Positions 17,840-28,418 of a DNA stretch of 64,000 bases are shown one piece after another (the stretch's first letter is position 1; each line of letters starts with the position of its first letter). The stretch spans positions 62,001 through 126,000 of the forward strand of contig NZ_RHNN01000003.1 in assembly GCF_003946245.1 (NCBI RefSeq). Reading direction: 5' to 3'. The notes under the pieces are model-generated. The model did no database searches. It saw only the letters and a program-made list of their open reading frames with translations, and was not told the origin of the DNA. This DNA comes from Levilactobacillus cerevisiae. GTDB lineage: Bacteria > Bacillota > Bacilli > Lactobacillales > Lactobacillaceae. The translations under genes were made by a program, and so were the position numbers.

Positions 17840-18599
17840 CTTTGGGACCACGTATCCGCAGACCCGCCACACCACGATTGATGCGACGGCCGCGGCCTTT
17901 CAACGCGCCTATCCGCAAGCGACCATCTTTCAGGCGTTCACCTCTAGCATTGTCCGGCAACGGATTGCCGCTAACGAAGGGGTGACGATTGATTCACCGC
18001 AAACGGCCTTACATAAGATTCACACGCAAGGGTTCACTACGCTGTGGGTTCAGTCGCTACATTTGATTGCGGGTATTGAATTTGCCCAGGTCCAAACGGC
18101 CGTTGCGGCTTGCCGGGACCAATTTGACCAGGTCATCGTGGGCCAACCGTTGCTGACGACGGAGGCGGATTTCAAACAGGCAACACAGTTCTTACAGGAA
18201 CTGCATCCCGTCACGCAGCCGCACACGGGCGTTCTGTGGATGGGCCACGGCACCGCGCACCAGACCTTTGCCACCTATGCGTGTCTTGATCACATGTTGA
18301 TGGGCACCGGGCACTACCTGGGCGCTGTCGAAAGCTACCCGGATTTCGCTCTCGAGTTACGGCGGCTAAAACGCGATGACGTGCGCGCTGTCACGCTCCA
18401 ACCGTTCATGCTGGTGGCGGGTAACCACGCACATCACGACATGGCGTCGGCAGAAAAGACGTCATGGCAGCAACAGCTCAAAGCCGCCGGCATCGGGGTC
18501 ACCCCGGTACTGACGGGCTTGGGTGCCTATCCCACAATCCAACAAGTATTCATTACGCATCTGGCTCAGGCCGTGAAAGGAAGCGACACACATGACTAA
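17811..18599 (+). CDS. cbiK: Sirohydrochlorin cobaltochelatase
   Basis: Inserts Co2+ into sirohydrochlorin, the early cobalt step that defines the anaerobic route. N terminus ILLVSFGTTYPQTR and the two metal or catalytic histidine regions, WMGHGTAHQTF (about residue 145) and VAGNHAHHDM (about 205), match class II CbiK. 262 residues and no signal peptide, so cytoplasmic. It overlaps cobA-hemD by 29 bases and cbiL by eight. Confidence 0.92.
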   Translation: MTKTAILLVSFGTTYPQTRHTTIDATAAAFQRAYPQATIFQAFTSSIVRQRIAANEGVTIDSPQTALHKIHTQGFTTLWVQSLHLIAGIEFAQVQTAVAACRDQFDQVIVGQPLLTTEADFKQATQFLQELHPVTQPHTGVLWMGHGTAHQTFATYACLDHMLMGTGHYLGAVESYPDFALELRRLKRDDVRAVTLQPFMLVAGNHAHHDMASAEKTSWQQQLKAAGIGVTPVLTGLGAYPTIQQVFITHLAQAVKGSDTHD

Positions 18600-19320
18600 A
18601 TTTTGGGGCATCGGGGTTGGTCCTGGCGACAGCGACCTCTTAACCCTTAAGGCGGTTCAGACCATCCGCCAACTCGACGTGCTCTATACGCCGCAAGCTC
18701 ATCGCGGCGCCACCAGCGTCGCCGAAACCATTGCTAAGCCGTACCTGCCTGCCGATTTAACGATTAAGCGGCGGCACTTTCCTATGGGGGGCGACTGGGC
18801 AATCCGGGCGCACCAGTGGCAAACGATTGCGGCTGAAATTGTGGCCGACGTCAAGGCTGGCCAAGAGGTCGGCTTCCTGACGTTGGGCGATCCGTCCATC
18901 TACAGTACCTACAGCTATATCGTGGACTTACTTCACACCCAGATTAACGTCGTGACCATTGCGGGGATCTCCGCGTACAGTCAGATTGCGGCGAGCATCT
19001 CGACGCCACTGGTACTGGATGATGAGTTGTTAGAAATCGTCCCGGCCACGGCCCCGTTAGAAAAAATCGAAACGGCCATTGACCAAAATGACAACGTGGT
19101 GATTATGAAAGTGGCCACCCGCTTCACCGACGTGTACAACTTGTTAGCTCAGCGCGACTTGCTGGGACAGGCGACCGTCGTTACCAACGCATCCATGGCC
19201 GACGAACGCATCAAGACCATGGCCGACTATCACCCGACGGACAAGTTGCCTTACTTTACCACGTTAATTTTGAAACACACCACAAGGGGGAATCCGCAAC
19301 ATGAAAATTCTAAACACTAA
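18592..19320 (+). CDS. cbiL: Cobalt-precorrin-2 (C20)-methyltransferase
   Basis: Methylates C-20 of cobalt-factor [22 protein letters not shown] at the N terminus, [18 protein letters not shown] (about residues 90-107) and [17 protein letters not shown] are the CbiL/CobI blocks. 242 residues. The stop lies 20 bases inside cbiM. Confidence 0.92.
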   Translation: MTKFWGIGVGPGDSDLLTLKAVQTIRQLDVLYTPQAHRGATSVAETIAKPYLPADLTIKRRHFPMGGDWAIRAHQWQTIAAEIVADVKAGQEVGFLTLGDPSIYSTYSYIVDLLHTQINVVTIAGISAYSQIAASISTPLVLDDELLEIVPATAPLEKIETAIDQNDNVVIMKVATRFTDVYNLLAQRDLLGQATVVTNASMADERIKTMADYHPTDKLPYFTTLILKHTTRGNPQHENSKH

Positions 19321-20053
19321 ATTGTCACTGAAAATGGGCGTCATCATTGCGGCCATCTCGGCTGCCTATTTCACGCTCTATCCGCAAGACGCTTACGCCA
19401 TGCACATCATGGAAGGGATGTTACCACCCAAGTGGTGTCTCTTCTGGTTTGCCGCCGCCGCACCGTTCTTTGTCTACGGCCTATACCGGATGAAACGGAT
19501 CGTGACGTCTTCCCAACAGAACGCGAAAATCATGTTGGCGTTGTGTGGGGCCTTCGTCTTCGTCCTGTCCTCACTTAAATTGCCATCCGTGACGGGATCA
19601 TGTTCGCATCCCACCGGTGTCGGCCTGGGGACCGTTATGTTCGGTCCCGGCGTGATGGCGGTCTTGGGCGTCATCGTCTTACTCTTTCAAGCCCTGCTAC
19701 TAGCCCACGGGGGACTGACGACTTTGGGTGCCAACGAATTTTCCATGACGATTGTGGGACCGCTAGTCGGCTTTGCCGTTTGGAAATTATGCCGAGCCTT
19801 CAAAGTGAACCGTTCCGTTTCCCTGTTTCTGTGCGCGATGCTGGCCGACTGGTCGACCTACATTACCACGGCGTTTCAGCTGGCGGTGGTCTTTCCCGAT
19901 CCGAATACGGGGATGTGGGGCGCGGCCGTTAAGTTCCTAGGCATCTATGCCGTCACGCAAATTCCGTTAGCCATTGCGGAAGGCCTCTTGACCGTGATTG
20001 TGTACAACCTGGTCATCAGCAATAACCTGTGGAAGGAGAGTGCCTTGGGATGA
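19301..20053 (+). CDS. cbiM: Cobalt ECF transporter S component
   Basis: Substrate-binding membrane component of CbiMNQO. A cleavable-looking N-terminal segment ends in DAYA, so the mature protein starts [13 protein letters not shown], which carries the metal-binding Met-His N terminus typical of Cbi[20 protein letters not shown] and the [17 protein letters not shown] block are conserved. 250 residues with about seven hydrophobic segments. Overlaps cbiL and cbiN. Confidence 0.93.
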   Translation: MKILNTKLSLKMGVIIAAISAAYFTLYPQDAYAMHIMEGMLPPKWCLFWFAAAAPFFVYGLYRMKRIVTSSQQNAKIMLALCGAFVFVLSSLKLPSVTGSCSHPTGVGLGTVMFGPGVMAVLGVIVLLFQALLLAHGGLTTLGANEFSMTIVGPLVGFAVWKLCRAFKVNRSVSLFLCAMLADWSTYITTAFQLAVVFPDPNTGMWGAAVKFLGIYAVTQIPLAIAEGLLTVIVYNLVISNNLWKESALG

Positions 20054-20382
20054 GCAAAACGACGAAGAAAAATTTGATTCTGTTGCTGTTCGTAATCATC
20101 TTAGTGGTGACGCCGTTTCTGATCAGTAGTCAGGGAACGTTCAGCGGAAGCGACGATCAGGGGACCGCGCAGATTCTCAAGAATGATCCCAGCTACAAAG
20201 TGTGGGCCCATCCGCTGTGGACGCCGCCTTCTGCTGAGATTGAAAGCTTGCTGTTTACGCTGCAGGGATCTCTGGGTACGGGAATCATTGCCTACGTGAT
20301 TGGCAGCGCGCACGGTAAGAAAAAAGCACTGAAACAGTTGGAGGATCAGGCGAAACAGCCGAAGCCAACGACGGGCGCGTAA
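20050..20382 (+). CDS. cbiN: Cobalt transport accessory protein
   Basis: Small 110-residue protein with two hydrophobic helices (about residues 8-28 and 70-90) flanking an extracellular loop with [10 protein letters not shown] and [22 protein letters not shown]. It binds CbiM and is needed for cobalt uptake. The ATG at 20050 overlaps the cbiM stop; earlier in-frame codons lie inside cbiM. It follows the M-N-Q-O order seen in other bacteria. Confidence 0.9.
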   Translation: MSKTTKKNLILLLFVIILVVTPFLISSQGTFSGSDDQGTAQILKNDPSYKVWAHPLWTPPSAEIESLLFTLQGSLGTGIIAYVIGSAHGKKKALKQLEDQAKQPKPTTGA

Positions 20383-20397
20383 AAAAAGAGGGATCGT

Positions 20398-21090
20398 ATG
20401 CTAACGATTGATAAATATGCTTATGCCAACCGGATTGTCCAGTGGTCGCCGCAACTTAAGGCGTTGTGCTGGCTGATTGGGATGATCATTGCGTTTCAAC
20501 CGATCATGGCGCTCAAGCCGGTCTTGCTGGTGGCGGTGGCCTGGAACACGGTTTACCTGACGCACGTGTCGTGGCATCAGTATTTTAAATGGTTTTATGC
20601 GCTCCTGCCGTTCCTCCTGCTAAGTATTATCGGGATTGTGTTCACGGCGGGAACTGATCCGCAGCAAATCTATGCGCCCCTGAAACTTTTTGGCGGGTAC
20701 ATCGGGTTGTCCAAGGTGATGTTGCCACGGGGGATTGCGGTCGCCGTTCAGGCAGGAACCGCCATCGTTTGTACCTACTGGTTTGCTTTGACCACGCCGT
20801 TTCAACAGATCATTGGCTTTCTCAAGTGGACGCATCTACCCAACATCTTGATTGAAGAAACCATGCTGATGTATCGCTTTATTTTCATTTTTATCGAGGC
20901 GTTCGAGCAGATTTATCAGGCACAGAAGCTTCGGTTTGGCTATGACAACCTGCACCTGATGGTCCATTCGTCGGGAATCCTCGCCAAGATGTTGTTTGAA
21001 CAGGTCATGGTCAATTATGAACAAATGGTATACGCGTTAGACGCCAAACTCTATCAGGGTGAATTTTACGTAAAGGGGCCGGAACCATGA
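20398..21090 (+). CDS. cbiQ: Cobalt ECF transporter T component
   Basis: 230-residue membrane protein that couples the ATPase to CbiM. Hydrophobic segments around residues 20-50, 55-80 and 105-130, then a helix with FLKWTHLPNILIEETMLMYRF and a C-terminal coupling helix containing AQKLRFGYDNL. AGAGGGAT precedes the ATG. The stop overlaps cbiO by four bases. Confidence 0.9.
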   Translation: MLTIDKYAYANRIVQWSPQLKALCWLIGMIIAFQPIMALKPVLLVAVAWNTVYLTHVSWHQYFKWFYALLPFLLLSIIGIVFTAGTDPQQIYAPLKLFGGYIGLSKVMLPRGIAVAVQAGTAIVCTYWFALTTPFQQIIGFLKWTHLPNILIEETMLMYRFIFIFIEAFEQIYQAQKLRFGYDNLHLMVHSSGILAKMLFEQVMVNYEQMVYALDAKLYQGEFYVKGPEP

Positions 21091-21926
21091 TTGAACTGCA
21101 GCATTTGAATTTTGGTTACGAGCCACAGCGAACCATTTTACAAGATATTTCGTTAAAGCTGGGTCAGCCGGGGCAAAATGTGATTGGCCTGATTGGTCCC
21201 AACGGTTCCGGTAAATCGACGCTGTTCTTAAACTTAGTCGGCATCCTCCGGCCCACCAGCGGCAACATTCTGGTGGACGACCAACCGATTGATTACCGTA
21301 AAAAAGGTCTCAATGCGTTGCGCAAAAAAATTGGCATCGTGTTTCAGAATTCTGATCAGCAGATCTTCTACTCAATCGTGAAGGATGACATCGCGTTTGC
21401 TTTACACAATTTGAAATTACCCCAAGCAGAAATTGATCGGCGGGTGGACCAGGTGTTAACGGAACTGGACATTCAGGCGCTAGCGAACCGACCCATTCAG
21501 TATTTGAGTGGCGGCCAGAAAAAACGGGTAGCCATTGCGGGCATCCTGGTGTTGCGGTCGGAATGGCTGTTGCTGGATGAACCCACTTCCGGGCTGGATC
21601 CGGATGGTCGCGCCCGCATGCTGGCGCTCATCAAAGGGTTAGTGGCTCGCGGTCAGAAGATTATTTTGTCGAGCCACGACATGGACTTCATGTATGAGAT
21701 TGGCGATTACTTTTACCTGTTGAACGCCGGCCACATCGTGAAGGAAGGGCCCAAGGATCAGGTATTTGCTGACGCGGCGTTACTCAAGCGTAGTCAGCTG
21801 GAACAACCCTGGCTGGTTCAACTCAGTCAACGATTAGGCTTACCTCTGTATCAAAATTCAGAAGCACTATTTGCTGATCAACAACTACAACAAACGTTAC
21901 GGGCCGCTTTGGCCAAAGGAGAGTGA
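21087..21926 (+). CDS. cbiO: Cobalt ECF transporter ATP-binding protein
   Basis: ABC ATPase powering cobalt import. Walker A GPNGSGKST is at about residues 37-45, the Q-loop FQNSDQQIF near 87, signature LSGGQKKR near 140, Walker B WLLLDEPTSGLD near 160 and the switch histidine in SSHDMDF. 279 residues; only one A subunit is encoded here, so it probably acts as a homodimer. Overlaps cbiQ and cbiP. Confidence 0.93.
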   Translation: MIELQHLNFGYEPQRTILQDISLKLGQPGQNVIGLIGPNGSGKSTLFLNLVGILRPTSGNILVDDQPIDYRKKGLNALRKKIGIVFQNSDQQIFYSIVKDDIAFALHNLKLPQAEIDRRVDQVLTELDIQALANRPIQYLSGGQKKRVAIAGILVLRSEWLLLDEPTSGLDPDGRARMLALIKGLVARGQKIILSSHDMDFMYEIGDYFYLLNAGHIVKEGPKDQVFADAALLKRSQLEQPWLVQLSQRLGLPLYQNSEALFADQQLQQTLRAALAKGE

Positions 21927-21931
21927 AAACG

Positions 21932-23449
21932 ATGACGCAAGCAATTATGTTTCAAGGCACGGCTTCAGATTCTGGCAAGAGTTGGGTGGCGGCCGGGCTT
22001 TGCCGAATTCTCCATCAACGGGGATTGCGGGTTGCCCCTTTCAAGTCGCAGAACATGGCGCTGAACTCATTTATTACTGAGCACGGCGACGAAATGGGCC
22101 GCGCGCAGGTCTTTCAAGCCGAAGCCGCTGGGATTAAACCCGATCCGCGGATGAATCCCGTACTCTTAAAACCGTCGACGGATAAGGATTCTCAGGTGAT
22201 CGTGATGGGTCACGTGCTCGCCGACATGGACGCCGTGAGCTATTACCAATACAAACCCCAACTGCGGACGCGGGTCCAGGCCGTTTACGACTCACTGGCC
22301 GCAGAAAATGACGTGATGGTGTTGGAGGGGGCGGGCAGTCCCGCCGAAATTAATTTAAACGACCGCGACATCGTTAACATGGGGATGGCACGGATGGCCG
22401 ACGCACCAGTCGTCTTGGTCGCCGACATCGATAAGGGGGGCGTGTTCGCCGCTATTTATGGCACGATCAAGCTCCTGCCACCGGCAGATCAAAAGCGCAT
22501 CAAGGGCATCATCATTAATAAATTCCGCGGGGATAAGCGATTGCTGGAATCGGGTAACAAAATGATTACGGACCTCACGGGTGTTCCCGTGATTGGCGTG
22601 GTGCCGATGGCCGACGTGGATCTCGATGAAGAGGATAGCGTGGCTTTGACCCGTAAGTCCCGACGCGTCGATCAGAGCAAGGCGTTGGACGTGGCCGTTT
22701 TAGATTTGGCAAAAATTTCTAACTTTACTGACTTTCATAGCCTGGAAATTCAGCCGGACGTGTCCGTTCGTTACGTGCGGTTCGCGGACGAGCTGGGCGA
22801 ACCCGACCTGTTGATCATTCCGGGCAGTAAAAATACTAATGAAGATTTACAAGTACTCAAGGAGGCCCAGTTTGTACCAGCCATCAATCGCGTGGCTCAA
22901 AAAGGCCGGATGATTGTCGGCATCTGTGGCGGTTACCAGATTCTGGGGCAGACGTTAAATGATCCGACCGGGATCGAGTCGCCAATCACCCAACAGGCGG
23001 GCCTGGGATTGCTGGATACCGTGACCACCTTTAACCAAACCAAAACCACGACGCAGGCAACCGCCTTACACGGCCACGACGAGTTGCAAGGCTACGAGAT
23101 TCACATGGGCGCCACGGTTCTGGGGCCGAACGCACGGCCGTTTGCGACGATTACCACCAACAATGGTGAGGCAACGGACCGGGAAGATGGGGCCGTTTCA
23201 CCGAGTGGTCAAGTCTGGGGCACCTACCTGCACGGTATTTTTGACAACGCCGAATGGACGCGCCACCTCCTGAATCAGTTGCGCGTGGCCAAGGGCCTGC
23301 AACCGCTAGTGGATACGACCCTGTCGTTGACGGCCTACAAAGAGGCCCAGTACGACAAGCTGGCAAAGGTCCTCGAAGACAACTTGGACATGGATCTGAT
23401 CGAGCAGATTTTAGCGGATTCGGCCACGTCTAAGGAGGTCTCACGGTGA
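21932..23449 (+). CDS. cbiP: Adenosylcobyric acid synthase (glutamine-hydrolysing)
   Basis: Amidates the b, d, e and g side chains of adenosylcobyrinic acid a,c-diamide. N-terminal FQGTASDSGKSWVAAGLCR nucleotide loop, VLEGAGSPAEINLNDRDIVNM and DIDKGGVFA in the synthetase half; IIPGSKNTNEDL and the glutaminase nucleophile in IVGICGGYQILG in the C-terminal half. 505 residues from the ATG at 21932, with GGAG at 21918-21922; a GTG at 21923 overlaps the cbiO stop. Normal length. Confidence 0.93.
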   Translation: MTQAIMFQGTASDSGKSWVAAGLCRILHQRGLRVAPFKSQNMALNSFITEHGDEMGRAQVFQAEAAGIKPDPRMNPVLLKPSTDKDSQVIVMGHVLADMDAVSYYQYKPQLRTRVQAVYDSLAAENDVMVLEGAGSPAEINLNDRDIVNMGMARMADAPVVLVADIDKGGVFAAIYGTIKLLPPADQKRIKGIIINKFRGDKRLLESGNKMITDLTGVPVIGVVPMADVDLDEEDSVALTRKSRRVDQSKALDVAVLDLAKISNFTDFHSLEIQPDVSVRYVRFADELGEPDLLIIPGSKNTNEDLQVLKEAQFVPAINRVAQKGRMIVGICGGYQILGQTLNDPTGIESPITQQAGLGLLDTVTTFNQTKTTTQATALHGHDELQGYEIHMGATVLGPNARPFATITTNNGEATDREDGAVSPSGQVWGTYLHGIFDNAEWTRHLLNQLRVAKGLQPLVDTTLSLTAYKEAQYDKLAKVLEDNLDMDLIEQILADSATSKEVSR

Positions 23450-23907
23450 AAAGCCCTTATCCAATCATGTTAAATATCGCGGGCAAACCGGTGGCGGTGG
23501 TTGGCGGTGGTCAGGTCGCTGCGCGCAAAGTCCGTGGCCTCTTGGCAGCGGCAGCGGACGTGACGGTCGTCAGCCCTGCGTTGGCGGCGGCCATTGACCC
23601 GACCACGGTGCACTGGCTACAACAGCCATACACCCGGGCGGCTGTGGCCAACGCGCTGGTCATTATTGCCTGCACGGACGATCCCGCCGTTAATCAACGG
23701 GTGAAGGCGGAGGCCACGCCCGGTCAGTTGGTCAACAACGCGAGTGACAAGGGCAACTCGGACTTCTACAACGTGGCGGTGGCAACTAGTGATTCGGTGA
23801 TGGTCACCGTCTCAACGGCCGGCCGTTCGCCCCACCAAGCCAAGCAAATTCGTCAGGAAATTCAGCACTGGTTACGCACACAATCGTGGCGTGATCGAAA
23901 GGAGTAA
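23446..23907 (+). CDS. sirC: Precorrin-2 dehydrogenase
   Basis: NAD-dependent oxidation of precorrin-2 to sirohydrochlorin, the substrate of CbiK. The Rossmann loop VAVVGGGQVAARKVRGLL is at residues 17-34, followed by LVIIACTDDPAVNQRV, VNNASDKGNSDFYNVA and STAGRSPHQAKQIRQEI. 153 residues: the dehydrogenase part only, without the ferrochelatase or SUMT domains of Met8p and CysG. Overlaps cbiP by four bases; its stop overlaps the upstream ATG of hemA. Confidence 0.9.
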   Translation: MKSPYPIMLNIAGKPVAVVGGGQVAARKVRGLLAAAADVTVVSPALAAAIDPTTVHWLQQPYTRAAVANALVIIACTDDPAVNQRVKAEATPGQLVNNASDKGNSDFYNVAVATSDSVMVTVSTAGRSPHQAKQIRQEIQHWLRTQSWRDRKE

Positions 23908-23912
23908 TGGGC

Positions 23913-25199
23913 ATGTATATGATGTGTGTTAGCCTCAATTATCACCGACTGCCAGCCGCAGTTCGTGAAAATTTTGTCTTCGCGAAGGAAGATTTACCAC
24001 GGGCTAATCGACAATTGAACGCCGAAAAAAGTATTTTTGAAAACGTAATTTTAGCAACTTGTAACCGGACCGAGGTGTACGCGGTTGTGGATCAAATTCA
24101 CACGGGTCGCTACTACATCAAGCGGTTCTTAGCCAGCTGGTTTCACGTGACGGTTGACGAACTCAAAGCATACGCGGAGGTGCAGGTTCAGGAGGAAGCC
24201 GTGGGTCAACTTTTAAACGTGGCGACCGGACTGGATTCAATCATCAAAGGGGAGCCGCAAATTCTGGGGCAAGTGAAGGCTGCGTTTGCGGTCGCCGATG
24301 AGAACGGCACCCCGGGCGTGATGTTGAATCACCTGTTCCGCCAGGCGATTACCTTTGCCAAGCGGATGCATACCCAGTATCGTGTGAGTGAATTTGCCCA
24401 AACGTCGAGTCAGGCGGGCCTTCACCAGATCAAGGTCCAGCTCGGTGGCGTGAAGGGCAAGCGCTTGGCAGTGGTCGGCCTGGGTCAAATGGGCCAACAG
24501 GTTGTGCGCAATGCCAGTACGATGGGCTTTACGGAAATCGTCGCGCTCAATCGCCACCACGAGATTGCGGACACGCTGACGGCCCGGTACCCGGTCGTGA
24601 CGAGTGCACCGTGGACAGAATTGGCCCCTACGTTGAAAAAGGTAGATGCGGTGGTCCTGGCAACGGCGGCGCGACAACCCATCATACCGGCGGCACAGGT
24701 CGTGGCGTTACGGGCGACTCAACCGGTGGTCATTGACTTGGGCATGCCCCGCAATGTGGATGTGACGGCGTTGACCGCCGCCATTCCGTATTTTGATATC
24801 GATCACCTGCAGGCTATCATTTCGGAAAATGAGACACAGAAGCAAGCCATGTTCGCAGCGATGGCGGCCGCGGTAGAGCCGGAAGTGGCCGACTTCTTCC
24901 TGTGGCAGAAGCAACTCAACATCGTGCCGGTGATCCGGGCGTTACGGGAACAGGCGCTGAGCGTTGAGGCGACGTCCTATGACGGTCTCTTGCGGCAGCT
25001 GCCTGATCTGGACGCGCACCAACGCAAGGTGATCAGCAAGCACATGAAGGGGGTCATTAACCAAATGATTAAGGATCCCATCAAAGAAATCAAAGAATTA
25101 TCGGTAGATTCAACAGCTGATGCCGACATTAATTTCTTTTGCCGGATATTCGGACTACATAATCTAAGTGCGGGGGCGCAACACGTTCATGAAGAATAA
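23913..25199 (+). CDS. hemA: Glutamyl-tRNA reductase
   Basis: First committed step of tetrapyrrole synthesis from glutamyl-tRNA. The catalytic cysteine lies in ILATCNRTEVYAV (about residue 48), followed by GLDSIIKGEPQILGQVK, the NADPH loop VVGLGQMGQQVVRNA and IDLGMPRNVD. 428 residues. Three in-frame ATG codons (23907, 23913, 23919) exist; AAAGGAG at 23898-23904 spaces best with 23913. The stop overlaps hemC. Confidence 0.93.
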   Translation: MYMMCVSLNYHRLPAAVRENFVFAKEDLPRANRQLNAEKSIFENVILATCNRTEVYAVVDQIHTGRYYIKRFLASWFHVTVDELKAYAEVQVQEEAVGQLLNVATGLDSIIKGEPQILGQVKAAFAVADENGTPGVMLNHLFRQAITFAKRMHTQYRVSEFAQTSSQAGLHQIKVQLGGVKGKRLAVVGLGQMGQQVVRNASTMGFTEIVALNRHHEIADTLTARYPVVTSAPWTELAPTLKKVDAVVLATAARQPIIPAAQVVALRATQPVVIDLGMPRNVDVTALTAAIPYFDIDHLQAIISENETQKQAMFAAMAAAVEPEVADFFLWQKQLNIVPVIRALREQALSVEATSYDGLLRQLPDLDAHQRKVISKHMKGVINQMIKDPIKEIKELSVDSTADADINFFCRIFGLHNLSAGAQHVHEE

Positions 25200-26112
25200 A
25201 ATTATTATTGGCAGTCGACGCAGTCTGTTGGCGATGACCCAAACGCAAATGGTGGCGGACGACTTGCACGCCAGATTTCCGCAGGTCACCTTTGAAATCA
25301 AGCAAATTGTCACCACGGGCGACGTGAACCTGAAGGATAGCCTCCAGAAGATTGGCGGCAAGGGCGTCTTCGTGGAGGAACTGGAAAATGAATTGAAATC
25401 CGGCGAGATTGATTTTGCCGTCCACAGCCTCAAGGACGTGATGCCCGTGCTGCCAGCCGGTCTGATGATTGGCTCGGTGCCGCAGCGAAATTCACCGTAT
25501 GACTGTTTGATCAGTCGGCGGCCGATTAGTAGTCTGGCGGACTTGCCACAGCATGCTCGCATTGGGACGAACAGCTCGCGGCGTCAGGGGCAACTGCTGC
25601 ACCTGCGGCCGGATTTGGAAATTATCCCGACCCGCGGCAACGTGGATACCCGGGTGAAGAAGCTGGATACTGAGAATTTGGACGCGGTAGTCTTGGCTGA
25701 GGCCGGGTTGAACCGCTTAGGCATTGATCTGACGGGCCGTTACCGCTGGTCGTTAAAGGACGTGCTCTTACCCGCCATGGGGCAGGGCGCCATGGCCATT
25801 GAGTGTCGCGAAGACGATGCCGACGTGCGGCAGATTCTGGCGACGATTAACGATCCCCATACCGCAACTTGCGTGGGTATTGAGCGGGAGTATTTACGAG
25901 AAGTTGGGGGCACGTGTACCTTCCCCATCGGCGGCTTTGCGGTCGTTGACGGCGATCACGTGACCTTTGAAGGGTTGATTGCCTCGACGGATGGGCAGCA
26001 TGTCTTACGCGAAACACAACGGGGACAGGTCACCGACCACTTGGGCAAATTGGTTGCACAGCATCTATTGGCACAAGATAAATTTGGCATTATGAAAGGG
26101 AGTCAGAATTAA
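25189..26112 (+). CDS. hemC: Porphobilinogen deaminase (hydroxymethylbilane synthase)
   Basis: Polymerises four porphobilinogens. N terminus [22 protein letters not shown], then [46 protein letters not shown] and [11 protein letters not shown]. The cysteine carrying the dipyrromethane cofactor is in [13 protein letters not shown] near residue 240. 307 residues from the ATG at 25189; earlier in-frame codons lie inside hemA. The ribosome site (CGGGGGCG) is weak, consistent with coupling to hemA through the 11-base overlap. Confidence 0.93.
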   Translation: MKNKIIIGSRRSLLAMTQTQMVADDLHARFPQVTFEIKQIVTTGDVNLKDSLQKIGGKGVFVEELENELKSGEIDFAVHSLKDVMPVLPAGLMIGSVPQRNSPYDCLISRRPISSLADLPQHARIGTNSSRRQGQLLHLRPDLEIIPTRGNVDTRVKKLDTENLDAVVLAEAGLNRLGIDLTGRYRWSLKDVLLPAMGQGAMAIECREDDADVRQILATINDPHTATCVGIEREYLREVGGTCTFPIGGFAVVDGDHVTFEGLIASTDGQHVLRETQRGQVTDHLGKLVAQHLLAQDKFGIMKGSQN

Positions 26113-26114
26113 TT

Positions 26115-27083
26115 ATGGTTACATTTGATCGTCATCGTCGTTTACGGAGCAGCAAAGCTATGCGGGATTTGGTACGGGAGACCCATCTCAACAAGTCAGA
26201 CCTGATCATGCCCGTCTTTATCGACGCTAACATTACCGGCAAGCAAGAGATCAAGTCGATGCCCGGCGTCTACCAATTTGGGATGGACAGTATTTTAGAT
26301 GAAATTAAAGACATCGTGGACCGTGGCATTCAAGCCATCATTCTGTTTGGCTTGCCAGATCACAAGGATGAGGTCGGCACGAGCGCCTGGGAAGAAAATG
26401 GCATCGTGCAAGAGGCGACCCGCAAGATTAAGGCGGCCTACCCGGACCTGATTGTCATTGCGGACACCTGCTTGTGTGAATACACTAGTACCGGCCACTG
26501 TGGCCTGGTCAAGGACGGTCGCGTGTTAAACGACGAGTCCCTGGTGTACATCGTCAAGACGGCCGTGAGCCAAGTCGCTACGGGGGCCGATATCATTGCG
26601 CCATCGAACGCAATGGACGGCTACGTGGCAGCCATCCGTGCTGGGCTGGACGAGGCGGGCTTCCAGGAAACGCCAATCATGTCGTACGCGGTCAAGTACG
26701 CGTCCTCATTCTACGGGCCATTCCGGGATGCGGCCAACAGCGCGCCGGAATTTGGCGATCGCAAGGGCTATCAAATGGACCCGGCTAACCGCTTGGATGC
26801 AATGCGCGAAGTCGTCAGCGATGAAAAGGAAGGCGCCGACTTCGTCATGGTCAAGCCGTCACTGGCATTTCTCGATGTGATGCGCGAGATTCGCGACCAC
26901 ACCATTTTGCCACTGGTCGCCTACAACGTTTCCGGTGAGTACGCGATGGTCAAAGCCGCCGCGCAGAACGGCTGGATCGACGAGGATAAGATTGTGGACG
27001 AGATGTTGGTGGGCATGAAGCGTGCCGGCGCGGACCTGATCATTACCTATTTCGCCAAGGACGTTGCCGCCCGGTTAAACTAA
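26115..27083 (+). CDS. hemB: Delta-aminolevulinic acid dehydratase (porphobilinogen synthase)
   Basis: Condenses two 5-aminolevulinates. The metal-site cysteine cluster [14 protein letters not shown] is near residues 118-131, placing it in the zinc-dependent class. Schiff-base lysines are in [17 protein letters not shown] and [12 protein letters not shown]. 322 residues, usual length. GGGAGTC precedes the ATG after a two-base gap from hemC. Confidence 0.94.
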   Translation: MVTFDRHRRLRSSKAMRDLVRETHLNKSDLIMPVFIDANITGKQEIKSMPGVYQFGMDSILDEIKDIVDRGIQAIILFGLPDHKDEVGTSAWEENGIVQEATRKIKAAYPDLIVIADTCLCEYTSTGHCGLVKDGRVLNDESLVYIVKTAVSQVATGADIIAPSNAMDGYVAAIRAGLDEAGFQETPIMSYAVKYASSFYGPFRDAANSAPEFGDRKGYQMDPANRLDAMREVVSDEKEGADFVMVKPSLAFLDVMREIRDHTILPLVAYNVSGEYAMVKAAAQNGWIDEDKIVDEMLVGMKRAGADLIITYFAKDVAARLN

Positions 27084-27104
27084 GCTGAGAAGGAAGTTAA
27101 TCTG

Positions 27105-28397
27105 ATGAATATTGAAAAATCACGCCGCGCCTTTGCCGAGGCCAGCAAAATCATGCCGGGTGGGGTCAACAGCCCCGTCCGTGCGTTCAAGAACGTTGGC
27201 GGGGATCCGCTGTTTATTAAAAAGGGAAAGGGCCAGTACATCACCGACATTGATGACAACACCTACATTGATTACGTGATGTCGTGGGGCCCACTGATTC
27301 TCGGCCATGCCGATGACCACGTGATTCACGCGCTACAAACGGCGGCCGAACGCGGTACCAGCTACGGCGCACCAACCGAACTAGAAACGCAACTGGCCGA
27401 ACTCGTCCAAAAGATTGTGCCATCCATGGAAATGATGCGGATGGTGTCGTCCGGGACCGAGGCCACGATGAGCGCCATTCGGTTGGCCCGGGGCTTCACC
27501 CACAGAGATAAAATTGTGAAATTTATTGGGAACTACCACGGCCACAGTGACTCACTGCTGGTCGACGCTGGGTCGGGGATGGCCACCTTTGGCATCAACA
27601 CGTCACCGGGGGTCCCTGCCGAGTTCGCGTACGACACGTATACGGTGCCGTATAACGACGTGGCAGCCATCAGTGAGCTGTTTGCCAATCATGGGGATGA
27701 GATTGCCTGTATCATTGTGGAACCCGTAGCCGGCAACATGGGCGTCATTCCGGGGACACTTGAATTTCTAAAGACACTGCGGCAACTGACGACGGACAAC
27801 GGGGCACTCTTGATCTTTGATGAAGTGATGTCTGGGTTCCGCGCAGGTTACCACGGTGTCCAAGGACTGACTGGCATTACGCCTGACCTGACGACGTTGG
27901 GTAAGGTCATTGGTGGCGGTCTGCCTGTCGGTTCCTTTGGTGGTCGGCAAGACATTATGGAACAGATTACGCCGTCCGGGCGGATTTACCATGCCGGGAC
28001 GCTATCCGGGAATCCGTTGGCCATGACGGCGGGGATTACCACGATTGATCAGTTGGACCCCGAACAGTACGTGGCGATGGATCGTAAAGTGACGCGGCTG
28101 GTTGACGGTATCAAGGCCATGGCCGACAAGCATCACGTGCCCGTTACCGTGCACCACGTAGGGACGATGTGGAGTTACTTCTTTAACGCGGGCCCGGTGA
28201 ACAATTTCGCGGACGTGCAGCAGAGTGACGTGGCGTTCTTTGCCAAATTTTACTGGCAACTGTTGGCGCAAGGCATTTACACGGCGCCATCACAGTACGA
28301 AACGAATTTCTTATCGACCAAGCACACAGATTATGACATTGACCGGACGATTGCGGGCTTCGACGCAGCGTTTGACGCGACCTTAGCTGAAGACTAA
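27105..28397 (+). CDS. hemL: Glutamate-1-semialdehyde 2,1-aminomutase
   Basis: PLP enzyme making 5-aminolevulinate from glutamate-1-semialdehyde, the HemA product. [10 protein letters not shown] at the N terminus, [15 protein letters not shown] (about 120-135), [24 protein letters not shown] and the PLP lysine in [16 protein letters not shown] (about 266) are present. 430 residues. GAGAAGGAAG precedes the ATG. Together with HemA it gives the C5 route, so the organism does not depend on ALA synthase. Confidence 0.94.
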   Translation: MNIEKSRRAFAEASKIMPGGVNSPVRAFKNVGGDPLFIKKGKGQYITDIDDNTYIDYVMSWGPLILGHADDHVIHALQTAAERGTSYGAPTELETQLAELVQKIVPSMEMMRMVSSGTEATMSAIRLARGFTHRDKIVKFIGNYHGHSDSLLVDAGSGMATFGINTSPGVPAEFAYDTYTVPYNDVAAISELFANHGDEIACIIVEPVAGNMGVIPGTLEFLKTLRQLTTDNGALLIFDEVMSGFRAGYHGVQGLTGITPDLTTLGKVIGGGLPVGSFGGRQDIMEQITPSGRIYHAGTLSGNPLAMTAGITTIDQLDPEQYVAMDRKVTRLVDGIKAMADKHHVPVTVHHVGTMWSYFFNAGPVNNFADVQQSDVAFFAKFYWQLLAQGIYTAPSQYETNFLSTKHTDYDIDRTIAGFDAAFDATLAED

Positions 28398-28418
28398 GCG
28401 GATGGAGGCGAGAACGTT